A DNA stretch of 64,000 nt from Stenotrophomonas rhizophila (GCF_007667275.1 NZ_VDQT01000002.1:945073-1009072); one strand, 5' to 3'. Counted from the first letter of the stretch, positions 38,302 through 45,986 are shown. Notes: generated by a model from the letters alone, not told the origin. A program made the numbers and translations.

Positions 38302-39000
38302 ATGACCACCCCCCTGTCCGCCGCCGTCACTACCCCCAGCGAGATCGTGCAATCCCCCCTGCCACGGCTGAAGATCACCGAGATCTTCACCTCCCTGCAG
38401 GGCGAAGCCGATACCGCCGGCTGGCCGACCGTGTTCGTGCGCCTGACCGGCTGCCCGCTGCGCTGCACCTACTGCGACACCGCGTACGCCTTCCACGGTG
38501 GCACCTGGTGGGACATCGACGCCATCGTGGCCGAAGTGCTGGCCCAGGGCGTGCACCACGTCTGCGTGACCGGCGGTGAGCCGCTGGCGCAGAAGCGCTG
38601 CCTGGTGCTGCTGGAGAAGCTGTGCGAGGCCGGCCTGGACGTTTCGCTGGAGACCTCCGGCGCGCTGGACGTGAGCGCGGTGGACCCGCGGGTGTCGCGC
38701 GTGGTCGATCTCAAGACCCCCGGCTCCGGCGAAATGGCGCGCAACCGCCTGGACAACCTGCCGCTGCTGACCCGCCGCGACCAGATCAAGTTCGTGCTGT
38801 GCAGCCGTGAGGATTACGAGTGGGCCCGCGCCATGGTCCGCGAGCATCGCCTCAACGAGCGCTCCATGGTGCTGTTCTCGCCCAGCAAGGGCCAGGTCAG
38901 CCCGCGCGAGCTGGCCGACTGGATCGTCGAAGACCGCCTGCCGGTGCGCTTCCAGATGCAGCTCCACAAGATCCTATGGGACGACGAGCCCGGGCGATGA
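38302..39000 (+). CDS. queE: 7-carboxy-7-deazaguanine synthase QueE
   Basis: A 232-residue radical-SAM enzyme making the 7-deazaguanine core of queuosine from 6-carboxytetrahydropterin. The cluster motif is GCPLRCTYC (Cx3Cx2C), with VTGGEPLAQ for SAM binding and FTSLQGEA upstream, the family signature. It precedes queC by 75 bp; both act in preQ0 synthesis. Confidence 0.96.
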   Translation: MTTPLSAAVTTPSEIVQSPLPRLKITEIFTSLQGEADTAGWPTVFVRLTGCPLRCTYCDTAYAFHGGTWWDIDAIVAEVLAQGVHHVCVTGGEPLAQKRCLVLLEKLCEAGLDVSLETSGALDVSAVDPRVSRVVDLKTPGSGEMARNRLDNLPLLTRRDQIKFVLCSREDYEWARAMVREHRLNERSMVLFSPSKGQVSPRELADWIVEDRLPVRFQMQLHKILWDDEPGR

Positions 39001-39075
39001 GCCTGTTCGACCTCCCTTGATGTACCGGCGCGGGACAGCGTGCTGGCTTTCCCGCAACCCACCGGAAACACCCTC

Positions 39076-39741
39076 ATGAAGAATGCAGTTGTCCTCCTGT
39101 CCGGCGGCATGGATTCCGCCGCTGTCGTCGCCATCGCCCGCGAGCAGGGCTTCGCCGTGCACGCCCTGAGCGTACGCTATGGCCAGCGCCATACCTCGGA
39201 ACTGGACGCCGCCGCCGCCGTGGCCCAGGCCCTGGGCGTGGTCGCGCACAAGACCGTCAACGTCGACCTGCGCAGCATCGGCGGCTCGGCCCTGACCGAC
39301 GACATCGACGTGCCCGAAGCGGGCGGCGAGGGCATTCCGGTCACCTACGTGCCCGCGCGCAACACCATCATGCTGTCGGTGGCGTTGGGCTGGGCCGAAG
39401 TGCTGGGCGCCAATGACATCTTCTGCGGCGTCAACGCGGTGGACTATTCCGGCTACCCCGACTGCCGCCCCGAGTTCATCAGCGCCTTCCAGACCCTGGC
39501 CAACCTCGCCACCAAGGCGGGCGTGGAAGGGGCGGGCATCCAGGTGCACGCGCCGCTGCAGTTCCTGAGCAAGGCCGACATCGTGCGTGAAGGCGTGCGC
39601 CTGGGCGTGGACTTCGGCCTGACCGTGTCCTGCTACAACGCCGACGCCACCGGCGCGGCCTGCGGCCACTGCGACGCCTGCCGCCTGCGCGCCCAGGGCT
39701 TCGCCGACGCCGGCGTGGCCGACCCGACCCGCTACGCCTGA
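39076..39741 (+). CDS. queC: 7-cyano-7-deazaguanine synthase QueC
   Basis: A 221-residue PP-loop ATPase converting 7-carboxy-7-deazaguanine to preQ0. [15 protein letters not shown] is the PP-loop, [17 protein letters not shown] is conserved, and the C-terminal zinc site is C..........[10 protein letters not shown]. An upstream 12-codon extension is not conserved. Confidence 0.97.
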   Translation: MKNAVVLLSGGMDSAAVVAIAREQGFAVHALSVRYGQRHTSELDAAAAVAQALGVVAHKTVNVDLRSIGGSALTDDIDVPEAGGEGIPVTYVPARNTIMLSVALGWAEVLGANDIFCGVNAVDYSGYPDCRPEFISAFQTLANLATKAGVEGAGIQVHAPLQFLSKADIVREGVRLGVDFGLTVSCYNADATGAACGHCDACRLRAQGFADAGVADPTRYA

Positions 39742-39814
39742 TCGCGACGGGGTACGCCTGCGCCGCAAGATGGGTTAGAATGCGCACCCCCGGCGTGAAG
39801 TCGGGGCATGCAAT

Positions 39815-39890
39815 GGGCCGTTAGCTCAGTCGGTAGAGCAGAAGACTTTTAATCTTTTGGTCGATGGTTCGAATCCATCACGGCCCACCA
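39815..39890 (+). tRNA. tRNA-Lys (anticodon TTT)
   Basis: 76 nt including encoded CCA. Acceptor GGGCCGT pairs with ACGGCCC, the D arm is GCTCAGTCGGTAGAGC, the anticodon stem-loop is AAGA-CTTTTAA-TCTT (anticodon TTT) and the T arm is GGTTCGAATCC. A TAGAAT -10 hexamer at 39776-39781 with a GC-rich discriminator fits a stable-RNA promoter. The 3' end is the probable integration site of the adjacent prophage remnant. Confidence 0.97.
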
Positions 39891-39906
39891 ATTGCATCAA
39901 CGACTT

Positions 39907-39930
39907 AGGCGCCCGAGGGGCGCCTTTTTT
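39907..39930 (+). terminator. Rho-independent terminator of tRNA-Lys
   Basis: Stem AGGCGCC / GGCGCCT with a 5-nt loop followed by six T residues, 17 bases after the tRNA. Confidence 0.92.
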
Positions 39931-40028
39931 GTGGTCGTGGAAAAATTGGCGGAAATATTGCGATGTTTCACGCCTGCGAGCGGCCTGGCCAGGTGGCTGA
40001 CCGAAGTGCATCAACACCTCCCAGTGGC

Positions 40029-40955
40029 TCACCGGCGGAAGCGAACGAATGCACGCTTGGCCAGGTACAACACGTTCCCGATCAGCCCGGCATCCTGGGC
40101 CTTGCGCAGCGCGGTGTTCTCCGCGTACAGCGAGGTGATGTGGTTGTCGCGCTGCTGGAGCAGATCGCGGATGTGAGCTACGTCCGCACAGTCCAGCCGA
40201 TGTCCATCCATTATGCGGTCGGGTAGCTGGCGTTTGACGTACAGCGTCGTGTGGCGGTCGGCAGGCTCTGACGGCGGCCGTTGTCGGCTGTAGAAATAGA
40301 GCGCAATCGAGCGCCGGGTCAGTCCGATCTCGGTCGGTGGCAGCTGGATGGCGTTGAAGCCGTGCCACGAGCGCTCAGATGTCTCGAACAGGACGCCCCG
40401 ATTGAACGTGGGGGTGATGGAAACGTCAGGACATGCTGACGCATGAGGGTCCCGGAAAAGTTCGAAGCAACCGCCCCACTGGGGCTCCCACGAGGGATTG
40501 AGGTAGATCAGCAGGTTCAGCCGGCGGTGCCAGCGCTCGCTGGGGTGGTAGTTGAAGTCGACATGGGGATCCAGGCTCACACCGTTGTGGCTCTCATGGG
40601 TGCCGCCTCCCAGGTACCAGGGATCGTAGAGCAAGCCGGAAATGCCCGTGACCTGCGACAGCCATTGCAGAAACTCAGGCGACTTGATGGCGGCATCGAG
40701 CTGCTCGTACGCGGGACCCAGGCCTTTCACCCTTTCCATCGTGGACTTGCCGCCGGGCTGGCCGTCGTCGCCCATTCGATTGCCTTGCTCGAACGCCGGG
40801 AATTCTGCTTGAAGGCGCGCTATGAATGCTGGCGCAAAAAACTGTTCGATCACCAGGTTGGGGAAAGGTTTGGCGGATCGAAAGCGCGTCGATAGCGTTC
40901 GTACATCCCGAAGAAGATTCGGATTCAGGATGGAACCAAGGTCGTGATTCTGCAT
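40029..40955 (-). CDS. 2OG-Fe(II) oxygenase with C-terminal coiled coil
   Basis: A 308-residue prolyl-4-hydroxylase-like dioxygenase. Iron ligands H131 and D133 (DPHVDFNYH) and H198 (RSWHGFNAI), with 2-oxoglutarate-binding Arg at 214-215 (TRRSIALYFYS). The C-terminal 70 residues (IRDLLQQRDNHITSLYAENTALRKA) form a short coiled coil seen in enzymes of surface-glycan loci. It lies between tRNA-Lys and the integrase remnant, is more A/T-rich than the flanks, and looks like intact cargo of the prophage. Start at 40955 (MQNHDLG) is chosen over a 22-codon extension without homology. Substrate unknown. Confidence 0.85.
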   Translation of the reverse strand: MQNHDLGSILNPNLLRDVRTLSTRFRSAKPFPNLVIEQFFAPAFIARLQAEFPAFEQGNRMGDDGQPGGKSTMERVKGLGPAYEQLDAAIKSPEFLQWLSQVTGISGLLYDPWYLGGGTHESHNGVSLDPHVDFNYHPSERWHRRLNLLIYLNPSWEPQWGGCFELFRDPHASACPDVSITPTFNRGVLFETSERSWHGFNAIQLPPTEIGLTRRSIALYFYSRQRPPSEPADRHTTLYVKRQLPDRIMDGHRLDCADVAHIRDLLQQRDNHITSLYAENTALRKAQDAGLIGNVLYLAKRAFVRFRR

Positions 40956-41164
40956 ATGTCCCAGGTGCGGCAACGCACACCTGCCTCCACGAGTTGCGTT
41001 GGTCGCAATGGTACGGACCACTTAACTGCGTATCCCCAAACCCAAGCGGACCGACGGTGGTCGGTCCGCAAATGGTCGGGAAAATGGCGTTGGCAGCCCC
41101 TTACAGTGCAGAACGTGCAACGTACGTGCAGGTTGCCTCGGCTGTCGTAGTCGGCTGGCACCAT
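40925..41164 (-). CDS. Small ORF coupled to integrase 3' end
   Basis: 79 codons. The ATG overlaps the integrase TGA (TGATG). The N-terminal third has a Cys cluster (RCTFCTVRGCQ) suggestive of a phage zinc-binding accessory protein; the rest is unconvincing and runs into the oxygenase gene start, so it may be truncated. Confidence 0.3.
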   Translation of the reverse strand: MVPADYDSRGNLHVRCTFCTVRGCQRHFPDHLRTDHRRSAWVWGYAVKWSVPLRPTQLVEAGVRCRTWDICRITTLVPS

Positions 41165-41395
41165 CAGAGATCCTTGCGTGGCGGTTTCACGAGCGGTACT
41201 TCGTGGTCGTACCGCTGACGCATGGCTTCGGTCCGGTGACCGCCGGCGGCCTTGTTCTCGCTGTCGGTGATGCCCCGATGCTTCAGGCCGTGCAGCGAAA
41301 ACCGCTCGCTCTCATCGATGACGCCAGCGCTGATCGCCTCGGTTATTAGCCGCTGCCAGGCGGTATCGATCGAAGCAGTACTTCACGCGGATTGT
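41164..41395 (-). pseudogene. int: Tyrosine integrase, C-terminal fragment
   Basis: Only the last 70 or so codons survive, in one frame: DTAWQRLITEAISAGVIDES, then FSLHGLKHRGITDSENKAAG and GHRTEAMRQRYDHEVPLVKPP, ending at the stop. This contains the phage integrase box II residues, with H and R of HGLKHRG, H of GGH and the nucleophile Tyr in QRYDHE. The rest of the enzyme, including the first catalytic Arg, is missing; the sequence changes to tape-measure homology near 41390. Inactive as it stands. Confidence 0.8.
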
Positions 41396-41856
41396 TTGCC
41401 TGTCCGTCTGCAGCCACCATCTTTGCGATCTCTGTCGGTGGATAGGCCTTTGATGTCCTTCCCCATCTGCCCGAATGCCTCCCGGAGAATCGAAGTGCAC
41501 AACTGTTTTGATGTCGGCCATCGCTGACTCGAATGCCATCGTGTCCTTCACCGGGCGAAGCTTTGGCTCAGTTTGCGGGACCGCGGCGCAACGGGCTCCA
41601 CCTCACGGGTCAGGCCGTGCACGCCCCGCTGTGCCATCGGGTGAGCAGCTGCGGTCTCCTGGATCGCCTTCTGGTGCTGGCGGTACGCGCCTGATATCTC
41701 GTTGCGCAGCGTTGAGGCGGCGGAAAGCATCCTGCTGTTGTCGCAGGCTACCGGCCGATGCCTTGCTGCCATTGAGAACCTTGCGAAAGGGCGCGCCGGC
41801 CGAGTACTTGAGGGTGCACGTTGGCCCTGCTCATGGCGCAGCGCCGTCAAGGACAA
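41390..41856 (-). pseudogene. P2-like tail tape-measure protein T, N-terminal remnant
   Basis: Homology runs through three frames, so the gene is broken several times: LKYSAGAPFRKVLNGSKASA and LNAAQRDI, then SGAYRQHQKAIQETAAA..LTREVEP..RKLSQSFAR, then VKDTMAFESAMADIKTVVHFDSP, then AFGQMGKDIKGLST, then AKMVAADGQANNPREVL. These are the successive N-terminal segments of P2-type T proteins. The remaining several hundred codons are absent and the fragment abuts the integrase fragment. Confidence 0.72.
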
Positions 41857-41994
41857 TTAGACGTCGGGCTTCCCGGAAACGCCATTGAACACCGTCGCCA
41901 CGAGCTGGCACAGGATGCACAGTGCCCACACTATCCCCAAGAGTATTGGAGTAAGGATCAGCAGTGAAATGATGATGAAGATCACCATGCCCAT
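41857..41994 (-). CDS. Small membrane protein, 45 aa, prophage region
   Basis: Reads MGMVIFIIISLLILTPILLG followed by a second hydrophobic stretch (IVWALCILCQLVATVF) and NGVSGKPDV. Probably a two-segment membrane peptide. It lies 21 bp after the 46-aa ORF and its TAA stop is directly followed by the probable TTG start of gene T. No family recognised. Confidence 0.55.
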   Translation of the reverse strand: MGMVIFIIISLLILTPILLGIVWALCILCQLVATVFNGVSGKPDV

Positions 41995-42015
41995 ATGTTG
42001 GCTTCTCCCGTTGTC

Positions 42016-42156
42016 CTACCGTTCCCGGTCCGCACGGGATTTTGGGTATCCCATGATTCTGTTCAAGATGCCGCCGGCGAGAAGGCCTACTGTAACGATG
42101 AGCCCTAAGCCGACAGCTAGCATCATCACGCCAACGACAGCCAACAAGATTGACAT
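42016..42156 (-). CDS. Small membrane protein, 46 aa, prophage region
   Basis: Reads MSILLAVVGVMMLAVGLGLI with a second hydrophobic run (VTVGLLAGGIL) and a basic tail (NRIMGYPKSRADRER). One or two membrane segments, positive-inside C-terminus. Second of three tightly spaced mini-ORFs between tail genes. No family recognised. Confidence 0.55.
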   Translation of the reverse strand: MSILLAVVGVMMLAVGLGLIVTVGLLAGGILNRIMGYPKSRADRER

Positions 42157-42174
42157 GATGATGTCCAGGCGCGT

Positions 42175-42342
42175 CTAGCCCCCAGTCTTGCGAGAAAGCA
42201 GCCGACGCAGCTTCCCCGCCTCGTCCGCAAGAATGTTCAGCACCATAAAGAGAAAGCCGGTGCGCCACATCACGACCAGGAGGAAGGCGAGGACGACGTA
42301 CAGAGCCAGCATGCCGATCAGCAGGGCGGAGAAATTGTTCAT
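42175..42342 (-). CDS. Small membrane protein, 55 aa, prophage region
   Basis: Reads MNNFSALLIGMLALYVVLAF then LLVVMWRTGFLFMVLNILADE and a basic tail (KLRRLLSRKTGG). Its ATG overlaps the E' stop as ATGA, implying translational coupling to the tail operon. First of three such ORFs. No family recognised. Confidence 0.6.
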   Translation of the reverse strand: MNNFSALLIGMLALYVVLAFLLVVMWRTGFLFMVLNILADEAGKLRRLLSRKTGG

Positions 42343-42839
42343 GGGAAGAATTTATCACCGCTGCTCAGTTCCACTTCGTCCCCCCGCGCACGCTCTCGCC
42401 ACTCAATCAGTTCAATCAGGGACATCTGCGACAGCTCACTCAGGCTGAAAGCGAAGACTGTCGCAATGTCGGCTATGAACTCCTCTACGCAGACAGGGAT
42501 TCCCGCTGCGACTTCGACAAGAAAAACCCGCCCACCTCGGTGGCGATGGTGACCAGGTCGGCAGGGTCCAGCTCCCACGTCAGCGGCCGTCAACGCTGGG
42601 CTGCTGACGCGCGGCACCAGCAGCGCCAGCGCGCTCACGTCCATCTGCAGCAGGTCGGCCAGCTTGATGCCGTGCAATTCGCCGGCGTTCGGTCGGCGCA
42701 GGTGCAGGGTCGTGATGACCTGGTCGCCGCGTGAAATCGGCGCGTCCAGGACGATGTTGGAAAGTGGGGTATTCGTCACCTTCCCGGATGTCGTATCCAG
42801 CTCAGCGGACGTGTCGGTCGATTGGTTAGTCAGGTTCAC
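42339..42839 (-). pseudogene. P2-like tail assembly chaperone genes E and E' (frameshifted)
   Basis: From a GTG at 42839, the E frame reads VLDAPISRGDQVITTLHLRR, PNAGELHGIKLADLLQMDVS and ALTAADV, the phage tail assembly chaperone family. One extra G in the run at 42574-42576 moves the homology to the next frame (ELDPADLVTIATEVGGFFLS, stop at 42485). A -1 slip at GGGTTTTTC (42521-42529) would then enter IADIATVFAFSLSELSQMSL, IELIEWRERAR, the GpE' sequence. The slip is the expected programmed event of P2-like phages; the extra G is damage. Confidence 0.78.
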
Positions 42840-42871
42840 GGGTGTTCTTTGGTAATTGACGAGGGGCCAGC

Positions 42872-43325
42872 TCAATAGCCGATGGCGCGGCGCTGCCCAG
42901 CGAGCATATTCACTCCGTTGACTTTGAACACCATGCCGACCATGTCGATCTCGATCTCGGCACGACCGTTGACACTCAGCTTGTAGTAACTGGCGGCAGC
43001 CTTCACGGCGAACTCGGTGTCGTCGCCGACCTTGCCGGTACCGGGTCGATCTCGCTATGGCGGCCACGGATCACGACTTCGACGGCATCGGTCTCGCCGC
43101 TGTCCTCGCGCTGGCAGGCGTCGGCGAAGCGCAGCTGCACGCCGTTGTGGGCCACCGCGTCGTACTGGCGCAGCACTTCGCGCATCAGGCCGCCACACTT
43201 CCACTCGGCCTCGATCTTCTCTTGGCCCATGACGATGCTGATGGGGCCCGCCATGCCGGCGGCACGGTACTCCTCCATCTTGCGGGTCAGGGTGGGCAGC
43301 TTGAACTCTGGCGAATAGCGACATT
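42872..43325 (-). pseudogene. P2-like major tail tube protein FII (truncated and frameshifted)
   Basis: Starts abruptly at PEFKLPTLTRKMEEYRAAGM (the first 35-40 codons are missing), continues through CGGLMREVLRQYDAVAHNGV and DAVEVVIRGRHSEIDP, then shifts frame near 43036-43045 by loss of one G, and resumes as GDDTEFAVKAAASYYKLSVN to the proper C-terminus GQRRAIGY. Clear P2 FII homology, not functional. Confidence 0.8.
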
Positions 43326-43440
43326 GCGCAAGGTCATCCCGGACCGCCTGGCCTGCGCGATGCTTCACTCCAAATGGCCGCCCGGTGTCATCGCGCGTGA
43401 AGAGGGTAAATGCGATTTCTGCGGCGGTTGGGAGGACTGA
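43320..43440 (+). pseudogene. C-terminal gene fragment at right edge of prophage remnant
   Basis: Plus-strand frame TLRKVIPDRLACAMLHSKWP followed by a CDFCGGWED end and TGA. The CxxC tail and sudden onset at the FII break suggest the end of a different phage gene fused by a deletion. I do not recognise the family. Confidence 0.35.
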
Positions 43441-43454
43441 TTCCGTCGTGAGGC

Positions 43455-43477
43455 AGCCACGCAGGGCGTGGCTCTAC
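43455..43477 (-). repeat. Single SMAG element marking the right edge of the remnant
   Basis: Arm ending GGGCGTGGCTCTAC, same subtype as the 18659 and 23102 dimers, 14 bp after the fragment stop. Confidence 0.8.
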
Positions 43478-43514
43478 TACACTTCGTGCATCCCGGTAGC
43501 TCCCGGGCGCTGAC

Positions 43515-44417
43515 ATGTGCTCTCCAGTGAAGATTCTCCTGACAGGAAGTTCTGGCCGGGTGGGTCGCGCCATCTTTGGCGCGTTGGCCTCCCGCCACGA
43601 TGTGGTGGGCATCGACCGCAGTCCGTTTGCGACCACGCGTCACGTGGCAGATTTCACCGACACCCGCATTCTGTCCAAAGCGCTGCAGGGCGTGGATGCG
43701 GTCATCCACGCCGCCGCGCTGCATGCGCCGCACGTCGGGCTGTTCAGCGACAGCGAGTTCCAACGAATCAATGTGGAAGGCACCCGCACGTTGGCGATGC
43801 TGGCCCGCGATGCGGGGGTGGGGCGGCTGGTCTTTACCAGCACCACCGCGCTGTACGGGCACGCGATCGTGCCCGGGCGGTGTACCTGGGTGGACGAGGA
43901 CACGCCGCCGCTGCCGAAGACCGTTTACCACCGCTCCAAGCTCGCCGCCGAGCAGTGGCTGGAAGAGGCTGCGGGACCGGACCTGCAGGTGCGGGTGATC
44001 CGGATGTCGCGCTGCTTCCCGGAAACACCCGACCGCATGCTGCTGTACCGTCTGCACCGGGGCATCGACGTGCGCGATGTCGCCGACGCGCACGTCGCGG
44101 CGCTGGGCAACGGCGGCCCCGCGTTTCAGCGCTACCTTGCCAGTGGCTGGACGCCGTTCCAGCGCGAAGACTGCGACGCTCTGGTCAGCCGGCCGCGTGA
44201 CGTGCTGGCCCTGCGCTGCCCTCAGTGGCTGGCCGAATACGACCGGCGCGGCTGGTCGCTGCCGGTAGTGGATCGGATCCATGATCCACGCGCGGCCAGC
44301 GTCGGGCTGCAGTGGCGCAGTTGGCGTGGACCCGAATCGATCCTGGCGCAGCTGGAGGCCGGCAGCATCGAAGTCCTGCCGGAGTCCGCACGCACGGACG
44401 ACTGCACGATTGAATAG
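43515..44417 (+). CDS. NAD-dependent epimerase/dehydratase family protein
   Basis: A 300-residue extended SDR. Dinucleotide-binding LLTGSSGRVGRAI at the N-terminus, DAVIHAAALHAP, the Ser/Thr of VFTSTTALYG and the catalytic YHRSK (Tyr-x3-Lys) near residue 138. The C-terminal third is typical of sugar-nucleotide epimerase-like proteins but the substrate is not identifiable. The start codon ATG at 43515 (MCSPVKI) could also be the later GTG. No operon partner. Confidence 0.8.
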   Translation: MCSPVKILLTGSSGRVGRAIFGALASRHDVVGIDRSPFATTRHVADFTDTRILSKALQGVDAVIHAAALHAPHVGLFSDSEFQRINVEGTRTLAMLARDAGVGRLVFTSTTALYGHAIVPGRCTWVDEDTPPLPKTVYHRSKLAAEQWLEEAAGPDLQVRVIRMSRCFPETPDRMLLYRLHRGIDVRDVADAHVAALGNGGPAFQRYLASGWTPFQREDCDALVSRPRDVLALRCPQWLAEYDRRGWSLPVVDRIHDPRAASVGLQWRSWRGPESILAQLEAGSIEVLPESARTDDCTIE

Positions 44418-44492
44418 GGACGCGCGTACACGCGGCCTGGGCGTCGCATGGCGCAGACTGGCCGCGTTTGCTTTCACTGCAGTGGAGTTGCC

Positions 44493-45161
44493 ATGAACCG
44501 TTTTGTGCTGATCGGCCTGGGCGCACTTGCGCTGGCCGCCTGCAAGCCCGCCCCGAGCGATCCGGCGACGCGTGCCGCTCCGGCTACGCCGACCAATGAA
44601 TCGCCGGCGCCGGTTACGTCGCCCGCGGCGCCTGCCACCGGCGCGAAGGAGGGGCCGTCGTTCGACTGTGCCAAGGCCGCCAACGACGCCGAGAAGACGG
44701 TCTGCGGCGACGGCCGCCTATCCGCGCTGGATCGCGAACTTGCCGCCCTGTACCGCGCGGCGCAGACCGGGCCGGGCGAGCTGGATGTCGCAGCCGAACA
44801 GCGCGGTTGGATCAAGGGCCGCGACGCCTGCTGGCAGGCGGTGGATGCCAATCGCTGCCTGCTGGAGTCCTACCAGACCCGCATCGTCGAGCTGCGCCTG
44901 GCGTCGCCGTCGGCACCCGCCGCGAAGGCGGTGCAGTATGCCTGCGACGACGCCAGCAAGCCGCTTTCCGTGGTGTTCTACAACGCGTTGGACCCGCAGG
45001 TGGCGGTCATCCGCTTGGGGCGCGACCAGGCCATCGCCTTTGCCGCACCCTCGGCCAGCGGCGCCCGGTATACGCGCGAAGGGGTGGAGTTCTGGGAACA
45101 CCAGGGCGAAGCCACGCTGGACTTCTATGGCACGCGCCTGAGCTGCAGGATCGGCGGATGA
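44493..45161 (+). CDS. Lipoprotein combining LprI-like (DUF1311) and MliC lysozyme-inhibitor domains
   Basis: A 222-residue lipoprotein with lipobox LAAC (Cys17) and a Pro/Ala/Thr tether (about 18-60). Residues about 65-135 match the LprI-like DUF1311 domain (FDCAKAANDAEKTVCGDGRLSALDRELAALY, WIKGRDAC, CLLESYQTRI). Residues about 145-222 match MliC (YACDDASKPLSVVFYN, APSASGARYTREGVEFWEHQ, LSCR) with the SASGARY inhibitory loop. Both domains are linked to inhibition of c-type lysozyme. Start at 44493 has GGAG five bases upstream. Confidence 0.82.
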   Translation: MNRFVLIGLGALALAACKPAPSDPATRAAPATPTNESPAPVTSPAAPATGAKEGPSFDCAKAANDAEKTVCGDGRLSALDRELAALYRAAQTGPGELDVAAEQRGWIKGRDACWQAVDANRCLLESYQTRIVELRLASPSAPAAKAVQYACDDASKPLSVVFYNALDPQVAVIRLGRDQAIAFAAPSASGARYTREGVEFWEHQGEATLDFYGTRLSCRIGG

Positions 45162-45164
45162 ACA

Positions 45165-45194
45165 ACCGGCGCCGGCCCGGGGGCCGGCGCCGGT
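45165..45194. terminator. Long GC hairpin between convergent genes
   Basis: Perfect 14-bp stem ACCGGCGCCGGCCC / GGGCCGGCGCCGGT with a GG loop, three bases after the lysozyme-inhibitor stop and five before the DUF3011 stop. Confidence 0.75.
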
Positions 45195-45199
45195 GGTGG

Positions 45200-45862
45200 T
45201 CAGCGTACGCGGCGGTAGCGGACCTCGTTCTGGCGGTCGCCTACTTCGGTGGTGACGAAGCCATCGCGGCTCTGGTTGATGTCGAACACGCTGTTGCCCA
45301 CGTTGAGCTGGCCGCCGTTGACCCAGCCGGACAGATTCTGCCCGCGCGCCTGCGCCGACATGCGGCCGTCGGCGTCGATGCGCATGCGGATGTCGGTGTT
45401 GTACATCGGGTTGTAACCTTCGAACTCGCCGATCATCCAGTTGGGCACGTACGAGGTATGGCGCGCGCCCTGGTAGTTGTCATCGTCGTAGCGCTCATCC
45501 TGTTTGTTGGCGTTGTGCACCAGCGCGCCCAGGATGGCAGCCCCGACCAGCACGCCGGCCGCCACCTTGGCGTCGTGGTTGTCGTCATCGCGGTCATGAT
45601 GGCGGTCGTCGCCGCGCACGCGGAACGAGGCGCGGCAGCCGTCGTCGACCCACACGTTGCGGCGGTCGTAGTCCCAGCTGCGGCCTTGGCGGCAATCGGC
45701 GCCGGACAGCTTGCGGTCCAGGGTGACGTAGCCGGCGTAGGGGAGGGCACAGGACTGGTAACGGTTGTCCCGGCTTTCGCAGGTGACGAAGTCATCGGCG
45801 CGGGCGTCGGCCAGCGAGGCCAGCAGCAACAACGGGGTGCCCAGCAGTATTCGGGTCTGCAT
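45200..45862 (-). CDS. Secreted DUF3011 protein with glycine-rich hydrophobic segment
   Basis: A 220-residue exported protein (signal MQTRILLGTPLLLLASLADARA). One DUF3011 unit (FVTCESRDNRYQSC, LDRKLSGADCRQGRSWDYD, VWVDDGCRASF) at about 24-80, an Asp/His-rich stretch (DDRHHDRDDDNHD), a 16-residue hydrophobic Gly/Ala run (AGVLVGAAILGALVHN) that may insert in a membrane, then a C-terminal domain of unknown type (NPMYNTDIRMRIDADGRMSA). The second DUF3011 protein in this window. A much longer in-frame upstream extension is not believed. Confidence 0.78.
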   Translation of the reverse strand: MQTRILLGTPLLLLASLADARADDFVTCESRDNRYQSCALPYAGYVTLDRKLSGADCRQGRSWDYDRRNVWVDDGCRASFRVRGDDRHHDRDDDNHDAKVAAGVLVGAAILGALVHNANKQDERYDDDNYQGARHTSYVPNWMIGEFEGYNPMYNTDIRMRIDADGRMSAQARGQNLSGWVNGGQLNVGNSVFDINQSRDGFVTTEVGDRQNEVRYRRVR

Positions 45863-45986
45863 GTTTCGGCTTCCAGTCAGGGAGTGGGGCCACGGCGCGA
45901 CCCCGTCCGGCGAACGATGCGCAGACTTGGATGAAATCCGCATGAAAGGGTAGGCTTTCTCCGCGCCAGGCGGGCGCATATGCGGA

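Noticed and set aside
41312..41551. Single 79-codon ORF and an apparent CGAT duplication frameshifting the integrase
   Set aside because: Reading all frames shows tape-measure homology upstream and integrase downstream, so the break is a deletion junction rather than a 4-bp duplication inside one gene.
41885..42178. 97-codon plus-strand ORF
   Set aside because: It is antisense to the small membrane ORFs, lacks a Shine-Dalgarno and has no protein-like pattern.
39891..43440. A complete integrative element or defence island after tRNA-Lys
   Set aside because: The integrase is only a C-terminal fragment, no second attachment copy was found by eye, and recognised genes are phage tail remnants.
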